Of a DNA stretch of 64,000 nucleotides, positions 26,101-37,000 are shown piece by piece. The stretch is from NCBI RefSeq assembly GCF_033807575.1, contig NC_084713.1, positions 13,987,389 through 14,051,388 on the forward strand. The letters are read 5' to 3'. Both the position numbers and the translations under genes were made by a program. How positions within the stretch are numbered: the stretch's first letter is position 1; every line of letters starts with the position of its first letter. The DNA comes from Cydia pomonella. Lineage: Eukaryota; Arthropoda; Insecta; Lepidoptera; Tortricidae. The notes below the pieces were generated by a model that saw only the letters and a list, made by a program, of their open reading frames with translations, did no database searches and had not been told where the DNA came from.

Positions 26101-26790
26101 CTTTACATACGGCTCGCCTAATGGTAAGCAGGCTATAGAAACCTATAGCCTCTTCTTCTTCCTCGCGTTGTCCCGGCATTTTGCCACAGCTCATGGGAGC
26201 CTGGGGTCCGCTTGACAACTAATCCCAAGATTTGGCGTAGGCACTAGTTTTTACGAAAGCGACTGCCATCTGACCTTCCAACCCCTCTGGTAAACTAGGC
26301 CTTGTTGGGATCAGTCCGGTTTCCTCACGATGTTTTCCTTCACCGAAAAGCGACTGGTAAATATCGAATGATATTTCGTACATAAGTTCCGAAACACTCA
26401 TTGGTACGAGGCGGGGTTTGAACCCGCGACCTCCGGATTGCAAGTCGCACGCTCTTACCGCTAGGCCACCAGCGCCTAACCTATAGCCTATGGACGCCTA
26501 AAACTCCAGAGGTGTTACATGCGCGTTGCTGAACCTAACACTCCGCACCCTCGTTGGGCTCTGGCAACCTTATATACTCATCGGCAGGAACACAATCCAA
26601 CATGATGAGTAGGGTCTAGTGTTATTTGACTGCAGTTTTCTGTAAGGTGGAGGTACCTACTTCCCCGGTTGCGCTCTGTTCTAGATCTGGAATGGCAACC
26701 GCTGTGCTGTGCCCTACCGCACAAAGCGAGATGTCATTCACAGTGACCTCCTTTTGGAAGTAGATTAAGGACATACCTACCCGGGTCCCT
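26101..26790 (-). repeat. Repeat family C, copy 2, split by a SINE-B insertion
   Basis: The minus-strand element runs from about 26790 to 26489 and continues at 26150 to 26101. The break holds a complete SINE-B with target duplication. The end CTTACCATTAGGCGAGCCGTATG matches the tail at 62395-62510. Confidence 0.75.
26151..26477 (-). mobile_element. SINE-B, complete, with 11-bp target duplication
   Basis: Minus strand starts GGCGCTGGTGGCCTAGCGGT (A box TGGCCTAGCGGTAAGAGC) and GGTTCAAACCC is the B box, so the head derives from a tRNA. It is flanked by AACCTATAGCC at 26140-26150 and 26478-26488. Length 327 bp. It was inserted into repeat family C and is therefore younger. Confidence 0.88.
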
Positions 26791-27117
26791 GGAAAATTGT
26801 CGATAAATGATTGTTAACCTTGGGTGTGGACCCTGATACGTAGGTATTAGTATACTTAAAAAGAAACGGCAGCTTAACATAGTACCTAACATAAACGTTC
26901 GTCAACTTATGCTCTATTTTGCATGCCTCAAATTTTTCCTGAGTTAATTAACGCATGTCTCGTCCCTAATTTATAATTTGTGTCGTTTCCAAGGAAAAAG
27001 TTCCACCTTCTTGTTTGCCATAAGGACGCTATGACAGGTAATTCGTATGAAGATACAAGCAAATGTCTTCCTTATAGAAAGCGACAAAGTGGGACCTTGG
27101 ACTAGACTTCAACACAT

Positions 27118-27245
27118 TTAAGCTTAGAATAAATTTAAAAGTGAAAAAATTACTGCTTTGGGTGAGACTTGAACTCACGGCCTCTAGAGTTCAAGTCTCA
27201 CCCAAGGCAGTAATTTTTCCACTTTAAAATTTATTCTAAGCTTAA
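27118..27245. repeat. Near-perfect foldback containing a tRNA-like head
   Basis: Arms 27118-27176 and 27187-27245 (59 bp each) are almost exact complements around a 10-bp loop. The arm contains TGGGTGAGACTTGAACTC, which resembles the B-box half of a tRNA-derived SINE, so the structure looks like two SINE heads joined head to head. Confidence 0.75.
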
Positions 27246-27382
27246 TGGCATCGTGTCTTATTAAATATTGATTCAACACATTAAATTTCAACAACAAATT
27301 TAGGTGATTTTTTAACGGAAATGACATGTTTCCATAGGACATACTTTTACTTGTTTTGTTTCTAGATTTAGGTCGTTACTGT

Positions 27383-27552
27383 TATAAATAATAAATAAAT
27401 AAATAAATATTATAGAACGTTATTACACAAATTGACTAAGTTCCACAGTAAGCTCAATAAGGCTTGTGTTAACGGTACTTAGACAACGATATATATAATA
27501 TATAAATATTTATAAATACTTAAATACATAGAAAACACCCATGACTTAGATT
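27383..27552 (-). mobile_element. SINE-A, headless copy
   Basis: Minus strand matches the SINE-A body from CATGGGTGTTTTCTATG through AAGCCTTATTGAGCTTACTG to the (TTTA)n end. The tRNA-like head is missing. Confidence 0.7.
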
Positions 27553-28238
27553 AAGAATGATTATTTATTATATCAATAATTTACTAGTTTCTATATATAT
27601 TATCATGTTATATATATATATATATATTTGCATATTGCCTACCATTATTCGGAAAAAAGTGAAACTTGGTTAACAAGAATTACATTGTGTCTCAAAAAAA
27701 TTTTTTAAACAAGTATACAGCCAAAACCAGAGTCAACACTGCCTCAAATAGTCATAATTGTGTCCTTGACAGATACCAACTGCGGCTTGTTTTTACTTCT
27801 CTTCGACTCATTAATCAATGTTTTTCACCATCTGGCTTAGCTTGGCTTAATAAGTCTTATGTTTTTGCTTCGGGCCCCAAAAAGTTTTGGGTAATATCGT
27901 ATACAAAGGAATTTTGTAGCAATAAAAGTTTGGATAGAGGCACGAAAATCTGGTATTAATTACTACTTACACTACTGTCGTACAAACTACAGAAAGTGAC
28001 ATCTTATTAGACGCATTCCTACCAATAAATCCATTTTAATCGAGGGTCAATATTCGAAATAATTTAATAATATCCCAAAAGTAAAAAAAAAGCAAATTAC
28101 GTAAGAAAAACGTCATATATTTTTTAATATCATACAATAATTCTAAGTAGGTATTATGCATTGTATATTTTATACTATAACTTTAGTTCGGAGTTGGTTC
28201 GGAGTGAGGAGCGTAACGTTCTGCACAAATAGAGAGGT

Positions 28239-28907
28239 AATAGACCGCGGGCCAGGAGCATATTTCGTCAGTCATCACCTCCCGGCTGATACTTTGTCAG
28301 ATGATAGTTTAGATGCTGTTTTAAACTAAAAAAACCGTCAGCCGGCTCTATCGCGGTGGAATGACTGTCTGCTGTAAAATGAACATTTAAAAAATATGCG
28401 CCTTACCACTTTTTGTGCGGCAAAGTATGCATAGCGTGTAAATTGCGTAATCCGTTGATGGCTTTTCAGGCGTTTACGCCTGATGAAATGCTACTTGCAA
28501 AGTTTCATGATTTGTTATTGCTGTCATAAAAGTTATAGCGCTTATTAAAAACATGTTCATGCGACCAGCTGATGTTCTTACCAACGCGATATAACCGGCT
28601 GACGATTTTTTAAATTAACAACAGCATGATTTAGATTTAGATTTCTTTATTTCACGATGAAAATTAGACTATAAATTTGCTACATTCGTCAAAAGAACAT
28701 GTGAACTATCATTTGACAATGTATCAAACGGGAGGCGATGACATTTTTTTTTGTGTTTCGTGTTTCCGTGGCTGCTATTCCTCAACCCACCAACGGAGCG
28801 GCAGCTAACGTCCACGAGGGTTCATCATACCTACCCGTTAACCACTACACGAGTTTTCAGCCGGGACGCGATTGATCATGGAAATTGTTCCTGGCTCGCG
28901 GTCTATT
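28239..28907. mobile_element. Large foldback element with internal insertions
   Basis: Outer arms AATAGACCGCGGGCCAGGAG (28239) and complement at 28886-28907 pair. Inner arms with CACCTCCCGGCTGATAC (28280) pair at 28702-28742, and ACCGTCAGCCGGCTCTAT (28333) pairs near 28590-28610. The right arm carries two extra blocks, 28631-28701 and 28743-28885. A short CAGGCG/CGCCTG hairpin is near the centre. Confidence 0.65.
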
Positions 28908-29175
28908 ATATTTTCTTTATGTTGACGACAAGTGTGACGCACTGACAGACATAATTTATACTGTAATCAAAGTGTGTTAATTGTGATGTATATATAGAAA
29001 ATATCTTGTATCTCAAAAATATTGTTATGTGCAAAAATAGTAAGTATAGCCGCCATATGATACATCTAATGGCAACAGGGTTGTGCGTGTCCAATTTTTT
29101 GGAACTTTTGTAATACGATTTATATTAATCAAACGTTGCCCTAAAATTTAACTTTTACCCTAAAAACGGCTTTAG

Positions 29176-29217
29176 ATATGTTAAATTAACAAAATATATT
29201 TTGTTAATTTAACATAT
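29176..29217. repeat. Perfect 42-bp palindrome
   Basis: The half-site ATATGTTAAATTAACAAAAT plus A is followed at once by its exact complement, with no loop. Pairing stops at both edges (G outside left, T outside right). Entirely AT-rich. Confidence 0.9.
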
Positions 29218-29254
29218 TTGCTTTCGCGCGCAAAACGCTCTTTGAAAATTGTAT

Positions 29255-29810
29255 GATGTCACAGTTTACGGTTTGACGCATAACCATGTACATACCAAAG
29301 AGTAAAGTAATTACATAGGTACATACACACGTAACACCAAGGCCACCCGTTGTCTATTCTCAGTGCAGAATTTGATACTCAAGCCGTAGCCATTTAGGTG
29401 GTGGGCAAGCTGTGTATGCGTGCGTGTGGGTTTTTATTTTTAACCAACTAATAAAATATTTTTTCTGTAACAATGAGTTATTATATATCATAAAGTGTTT
29501 ATTATCCATTAGCATTTCTACGATGTTAATTTTTAGTGTAGATATCGAAGCTTTAATTAATTGCCCACCACCAAAATGGCTACGGCTTGAGTATTAAATT
29601 TTGTGCGAGAACAGACCTATATACTTACTTCACTCTTTGGAACAGACAACGGGGGGCCTACCGCAAAAACCGAAAATCGTATATTGTGGGGATTTTTTTC
29701 TTTTACTCTTACTAAGACGTAATTCGAATGACAGAGAAAATTGCCCGCAGTGACGAATTTCGATTTTCGCGGTTATAGCCCAGTGTCAAACCGTGAGTTG
29801 TGACGTCATC
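29255..29810. mobile_element. Long foldback interrupted by a MITE
   Basis: Outer arms GTCACAGTTTACGGTTTGAC (29258) and complement at 29783-29810, and inner arms TACTCAAGCCGTAGCCATTT (about 29373) and complement near 29570-29600, form one foldback. The GGGCCTACCGC MITE at 29653-29781 sits between inner and outer right arms. Confidence 0.65.
29653..29781. mobile_element. MITE, GGGCCTACCGC family, nested copy
   Basis: GGGCCTACCGCAAAAACCGA at left and TCGATTTTCGCGGTTATAGC at right are imperfect inverse repeats. It is inserted in the larger foldback. Confidence 0.7.
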
Positions 29811-31009
29811 AGAATCTTCAATGTCGTTTCGACTTGGGTCACGTGACGTGTGTCAAAAGATATTTTTAATTCAATATTTACAAAAATATGCTCATTAGAG
29901 GTCCACTAAAGGTAGTTTAACATGTTCTTATAATCCATAAGAATTTATTGGGATACTATTCTGCCCTATGATTTGTAGATGGAAACAACCCTACTGTGCT
30001 ACACGAAGTTAATATACAATGAGGATAAATCACGCAAAAAGTTTAATTATCAAAAATGTTAATAACAGCGCCATCTATGATAACAAAGATGAAACGCAAC
30101 GACTTCTGCTTTTCCTCCGAACAACGACATTCCACTCACCCCTAATATTGCTGGTTCTAGGCTACTACAGCCCTTTTGTGTGTCCTTGAAATATTATAGA
30201 GGTCGCTACAAGTAGCAATTGTTCAAAAGAGCGAAATAAACTTTAGTTACATTTACACGCCTTCATATTTTTATACAAACGCTGTTTATGGAGTAAAAAT
30301 TTAATAAAATTGCGTTATTTTTATTGGATGATGCAACTGGACATGACTGGCAATGAACTCTAGGACAAAATAAATTAATACATCGAGTTTCGGCTCATTC
30401 GTCTTGAGAATTAAATAATTTGTGGATGTGCATTGTGCACTCTGGCAATACAAACGTGTATCCATTTGTGCAGAGAATGTTCATTACATTATTATGTATT
30501 TACTTTCATCGTATCAACAAAGCTGGTTTCCTTAGTCTTCTTTATTATAATTATATTCCACTTCGCTTCATTGATTTTGAGAGCTTCTCTCTGTTAATAT
30601 ACGTTCGAGTAAGTTAATTTGCCACGAGCAACTATTTGTGAACTACACCACATACATCAACCAAAATACCTACATTTTTAGTTTTTCATTATATTGATTT
30701 ACCACATTATAGTGGTTTTTAACTCATAGTTATCACACATCACGCGCATGCGTACCTACACGCGCAATTTTTATACCTGTTAGTCACAATCAAGAACACT
30801 AAACAAACTATTATATCATTTGGAACGATCTCAATGCATCGTTTAATCGGCTGCGTCTGGCTATTTCTATCCGACTACAACGAGCAGTTGCGTGGCATAA
30901 TTTCTTTACTATCATTACATTAATCTAAACTGTATATTTCATATACAAATCCCATGTCCTAAATAAACTTAAAATTAGAAGTTGAGTCGATAATGCGAAG
31001 GTTAAAAAC
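29811..31009. other. Upstream region of gene A
   Basis: AT-rich, no coding exon found. It should hold the proximal 5' UTR or promoter of gene A if the first exon is not remote. No TATA or initiator could be chosen with confidence. Confidence 0.35.
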
Positions 31010-31082
31010 ATGCATTGTAAAAGTCAGTGGTTAGTGTTTATTATTAGTTACTTGGCATATGGAAATGCTCAGAAAAACATTG
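31010..31082 (+). CDS. Gene A exon 1: start codon and signal peptide
   Basis: The ATG at 31010 opens 24 codons with a basic start (MHCKSQ) and a hydrophobic core (WLVFIISYLAY), ending near NAQ, as expected of a secretory signal peptide. An upstream ATG at 30992 is in another frame and meets a stop after 13 codons. The exon ends in phase 1 at a consensus GTAAGT donor. Exon 1 of gene B has the same phase and role. Confidence 0.85.
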
Positions 31083-34000
31083 GTAAGTGATGTTATAGTT
31101 TCTAGGACTTTCTGGCATTAATATTCGTCCTATGGAGTTCAGTTATGCTCATAACATTATCGAACTCCTTCGAACTATGGCTTGCAACTTTAGGTATCAT
31201 CAGCTGAAGTAGCTATAATCCCTTATCTCCTTAATTTTTAGTTGAGGTTTGCAGTTTTAGTCGGGTAATTTTTTTTCCAGGTGCAATATGCGACGATGGT
31301 GGGTTTGTGTTAGAAGCTGCCTTTACCGTGGCCATAGAGTCTGTTTCGAGTGAAGATGACCCCTATGAGGCTAAAGTAGTACGCACCACACCGGGAGACG
31401 TACTCGAGGCCCACAATGCTATGTGCTCAGTTTTAGAGGTAAGAATGTAATGTTTTATAAATCTACTTGTATATTCAATTCATTGTGGTTAGCAGTTTGT
31501 CAAGAATAAAGATATGTGATACTGATTTAAACTTTCACGATTTTTACACATTATGCGATTAAGTCCCGTTTCTATGAGTTAATAAGATATATTGTATGAT
31601 ATACGAGACCAAAGTAATAATTGCCACGCACAGAGATGCTTTCATATAAGGAACCGGCCTCAAAAATCGGTCACCCGCAGCGCAGCCTATGGACTTAATC
31701 CAGGGATGTATTTGTAGAAAGCAATCTGTAATTTTCAATTCCTGATGTTACCTTTTACGATTTTTTTATATACTTTATTCAAAAAAGCGTTTATTAATGT
31801 ACAAAATACCTACATAAACGCTACTACTTACTTTTGTCAAAAACGGCGAATTTAAACTTGTATATATTTCAGGGAAATGTCTTTGGAGTGTTTGCGCCAA
31901 CAAACGAAAAAGCGTTGAAACATGTTCAATCCATATCAGATTTTCTTGAAGTACCGCAAATATTGGTGGACCAGTCAGTGGCACATAATCGGAATTGGTC
32001 GGCGATTAATCTGTACCCAAATCATGTGGCATATTCGCAAGTATGTTATCATTCTAAATAAGTAATATTTGATATTTATTCGTGTAGACACGGATGACCT
32101 GAACTTGCTAGCTGAAGTCAATAAACCAACAAAAATAATCGACGTACTAAAAAATTAACTTTGTCTTAGAGTAATTTACTTTTTAAGGACGGATGGTCCA
32201 TATGCGAAAAGATTTTGCGATTAAAAATCCAAGCGTGAACGTCGTTGGGTTTATTTAGTATGAATCTAGAGCTAAAAATGATACAGATATATTTAATTTA
32301 AAACCTTAACAGAAAAAAATTGCTTTACAGGCTTTCGCCGAGATTATTGACAACAAAGGTTGGGAAGAATTTACTATAATTTACGAAGGAGCTGAACTAC
32401 TCCCATTTTTTGATGCCATTTTTGCTTTGCAAGATTTGGAAGCTGGCAATGAAGTCTTAATGACTGTCGTGCAGTTACCAGATGGCGACGATTTCAGGTA
32501 CTTAATAATCTTTCGCTATATCAAAGAAATAGTAAGCACTACTCGCTATTGGTCAAATGGTCAAAGCTGCAAAACACGTTTCACCAATTTAACCATCTGT
32601 ATTTTGGAACGTTAATGCAAAAGACATTCTTATCGTAAAATATGTCAACCGTTTGTGATTCAAATAAATAAATAATATAGGACATTCTTACACAGATTGA
32701 ATAAGTTCCACAGCAAGCTCAAGAAGGCTTGTGTTGTAGGTACACATAGACAACGATGTATGTAATACATTACTTAAATACATAGAAAACACCCATGACT
32801 CAGGAACAAATATCTGTGCTAATCACACAAATAAATGCCCTTACCGGGATTCGAACCCAGAACCAGTGGCTTCATAGGCAGGGTCACTACCCACTAGGCC
32901 AGACTGGTCGTCACTTAATAAGATTGTTCAAAACATATATAATATATAATTAGAACCACGTTGCTCTTGGGCACCGAGTAACCGAGCGCCGTGACGATGA
33001 CGATACAGATTCTTTACTAACTCTAATTGTAAATTAGTTGTACGCCACATAGATTTTTACAATTAAAACTTAACGTAAAAACGACGAATACGAAACGGGG
33101 TGCTAAATGGTATCATTATTTCAGATCCCATTTACAAACGATAAAAAAGTCTGGATCTTTAAATTACCTCGTCAACTGCAGAAGGGAGACTATAGAAACA
33201 TTCCTACTACAGGCACAACAAGTGGGAATTATGTCTGATGAACACAGTTATGTTATAATGAATCCAGACTTCCAGACTATTGACTTGGATCCCTTTAAAT
33301 ACGGTGGATCTAACATAACAGGTAATGTGATTTATGAAAGTAAACAGTAGCACAAAATAAGCTACAAAAAGTTAGATTCGCGTTGCGACTGCAGCAATGT
33401 TATAGTAGCGGGAAATGAGCGATGTCACTGTAATTTTTTTGATAAAATACGTTACTCAGTTTTCTTTGCTCTATTGCTGTGGAAAACAGGATTTTTTATC
33501 AAGGATATTTGACACTAAGATCGCCCATTTTCAACAATGCATAGTCTTGAAATTCACTCATAGGAACCTTTAATAATTAGCAAATAGTTGAACTTAGGAC
33601 GAGGTATGAAATAATATTTGTACGCTGAAAACATAATAATATCTAATTATTTAGGCCAACATACTTATCCAAAGCAGCCACAGTCATTTCTGTCTCGATG
33701 AAATAAGTTTTTGGCAAAAATTTCATTTTTGGTACAAGCTTTTATCGCTGACTGTACTTTTCTTTCCACAAGTAACTAATACTCATCGAGACAATTCTAA
33801 AAACCCCAAACATAATTAGGTTACGTTGTTTTATCACAGAGGTTCTATGGCCACCTCCTGTCTCCTTCATCAGATCATCTTGATGGTACCATAATATTGC
33901 ATTGTCACCCGACTTACATATGTATGCAAATTTTCAGCTTCATCGGAAACCGGGAAGTGCGTCAAATTTAACTTGCAAGATTTGAGTACCAACAGACAAC

Positions 34001-37000
34001 GGTCAGGTGAAAGTAAATAAAAGCTTGTATAAAATGATGAAGTTTGCACTTTAAACAGTCAGTAGTTGTTTTGGTATTGACAGAATTAAGTAGTAACAGA
34101 AAATGGCCAGTAGGTATTCTGCGCAAATAAGGTTAATTTTATGTAAGGTAAACGTCCTCGGCCAATAGTGAAACCTTGTTGTCACTTCTGTTGACGATGA
34201 CTTAAGTTTAAAGATGATATGTAGGTACTGGGACAGTAATGAGCACTCTGCCGTGTAACATAATTATTATATTATGTTTTAACTTTTCTTCAGTTTCAAA
34301 TTTTCATATGTGTCTTCATTCATTACAGGAGTTAGATTTTTTGACCCAAGCGTCGAAGCAATTCAAAACTACGTAAAGAGCATCAATGCAAAAGTAGCAG
34401 AGCTATCTGAAGATCAAATTCCAGAAGCCGTAACTGAAAATGGACTAACACTCAGTTTAGCTTTGATGTACGACGCTGTGATGCTATATGTCGCGGCCGT
34501 AAAAGCTATGGCGCTCGAGGATGGCTCTAGTGTTACTTGTGAGAGTGGAAGAGGATGGGCTTTTGGATCTACTTTGCTTAATAATCTTAAAACTGTATGT
34601 ACACGTAAATAACTTTAGTTACATTAATATGTAACTTCAAATATTATACCTACTTTAGATTTGCTTACAAATGGCTTAGCCCATGAATCAGATCAGCACG
34701 ATCACTCTTGGACTTCCCAAGTATCACCAGTAAAAGATCTCCACTACAACCGGTTTTATCTAGTAGTACATTCTCTCCCTGTGTTGTTACCTGTGAACTG
34801 AACATACATACACGCAGTGAGACGCGTAGTGAGTATTGTAGATGTAGGTAGTGTAGACTCGTCACGTGCAAAAAGCTAGAAATGTATGCGCCAAATTTTT
34901 GTATTAAAACCCCCTTGTTCGAAAAATCTACGAAAATTATTTAATTTAAGATTGATAGATTGAAAATACAATGTTTACCTTTTTATTCATATTTTTTCTA
35001 CAGATGGAAATTGAAGGGTTGTCTGGTCTTATCAAATTCGACGACGATGGACTACGTACATATTTTGAGATAGAGATACTTGAACTTATGGCACATGGCA
35101 TAGAAACGGTACACTTGACAATTGTTTTTTAAATATTTTTCTACTTACTAGTGTAACTACTTAGTGAATGAGTAAAATAACTACCGGTTAATTAGAGTCC
35201 GTCTAAGCTTATTCAGCACCGACTTTGTGTACAATACAAATCTGTGTAGAGGCTAGCTTTGTGTGATTCTTTGTACCAACTTATTAGTATTTTTTTAAGG
35301 TAGCGACTTGGAACATTGAGGAAGGATATAAAGAGACCAGAGTCATAATACCAGCAGCAGAAGTTGAAGGTTCAGAATCTATGAAAGGAAAACATTTCAT
35401 TGTTTTAACAGCCTTGGTAAGTACGAAGTTACGTAGGCTCTTACAAAATTTAGTACATTCTTCGGTCTTTGTACTTTTACCCATAGTTCAATAGCCTAAG
35501 TACGCATTATGTGTAGTTTAGGAACAACAAACCGACCCTTTTTCATTTTTTTAAACCAATCATTTAGACTATTAAGAAGAAAAGAGGCTTGAACTCACTA
35601 CCTTCGCTTTTTAGGGTTCCGTAGTCAACTAAGAATAATCTACTATACTTCAAGCTCCAGTTTAGCTTATTGTGATGGAAGAGTAACTACGGAACCCTAC
35701 TCTGAGCATGGCCCGATATGCTCTTGGCCGATTTTTATATAAGATTAAAGCTTAATAATAATGTAGCAAATCACGACTTTTTTACACGCTGTATTTTTAA
35801 CGCTTACTTTACCCTTTGACTATACGGCTACCAGTTTTTTGACATTGACATATTCGCTCACGTCTACATAAATTACTTTCTATACTTCTTGCTTGCGCTA
35901 ATATGCGAGTTCGAGCGAGATGCATAGAAAGTAAGTTACCTAGATATGAGCGAATATGTCAGTGACAAAACTGATGGTAGCTGTACTATTTATAACATCT
36001 TTCAGAGTGCGCCTTACGGCATGCTAAAAGAGTCTCCCAAAAAGCTCGAAGGTAATGATCGGTACGAGGGTTTCGGCATTGAACTTATCGAAGAGTTGGC
36101 CAAAATGAACGAGTTCAACTATACCTTTGACATACAGGCCGATGGCGTCTATGGGTCCTTGGATAAGAAGACGGGCAAGTGGAACGGTATGATGGAGAAG
36201 GTTATGGACGGGGTGAGCAAAAGCATTTGTCTTTTAATATCGAATCACTTGAACAAGTAGACATCTAAAGTCCAAGGGTTACAGTGATCAACCGCGTGAA
36301 TAACATTGAACGAAGCTGCCCATATTGACATCTAGCAGCACTTTATTTGGTTTGATACGTGTTTTAGCTAAGACTACCTGTACCTGTGTTCATAAAATAG
36401 CTATAAACTACCTACTTTTATTTTATATCTTTGTTAATTTAGAGAGCGGACTTTGCAATCACTGATTTAACAATAACAGCGGCGCGTCAAAAAGCTGTAG
36501 ATTTCACGAGTCCTTTCATGAATCTTGGGATCACTATTTTGTACAAAAAACCAACGAAACAGCCACCGGACTTATTCTCTTTCATTTCTCCCTTTTCTTT
36601 GGAGGTAAGCACTCATTTAATCACTTAGAAAAATACAGGAACTTCGTACTTACTTACAAATCGAAGGGAGATTTAACCATTTAATACACTTTTTTCAGGT
36701 TTGGGGTTGGCTGGCAGGAGCATACGTGGGGGTTTCCCTATTGCTATTTCTACTAGGAAGGATAGCTCCAGAAGAATGGCAGAATCCTTATCCATGTATT
36801 GAGGAACCAGAGACTTTGGACAACCAGTTTACAATGGCCAATTCGTTTTGGTTTACTCTGGGAAGTGTGCTGACTCAGGGATCTGAGATTGCTCCAATGT
36901 AAGCTCAGAACATATATATATATATATATATATATGATACTACCGGCAATAGCTAAACATTATGCCTTCACCTTTACGCCGATGATCTCCAGATATATAG

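Noticed and set aside
35946..36260. Single 104-residue gene beginning at an ATG in the intron
   Set aside because: The first 20 codons lie in a MITE and intron; the rest is exon 9 of gene A plus read-through past its donor.
36873..36878. Reading the second Gln of VLTQGSE as the Q/R residue
   Set aside because: Aligning GSVLTQG with GALMQQG puts the first Gln, the Q/R site, at Thr; the kept Gln is the next position.
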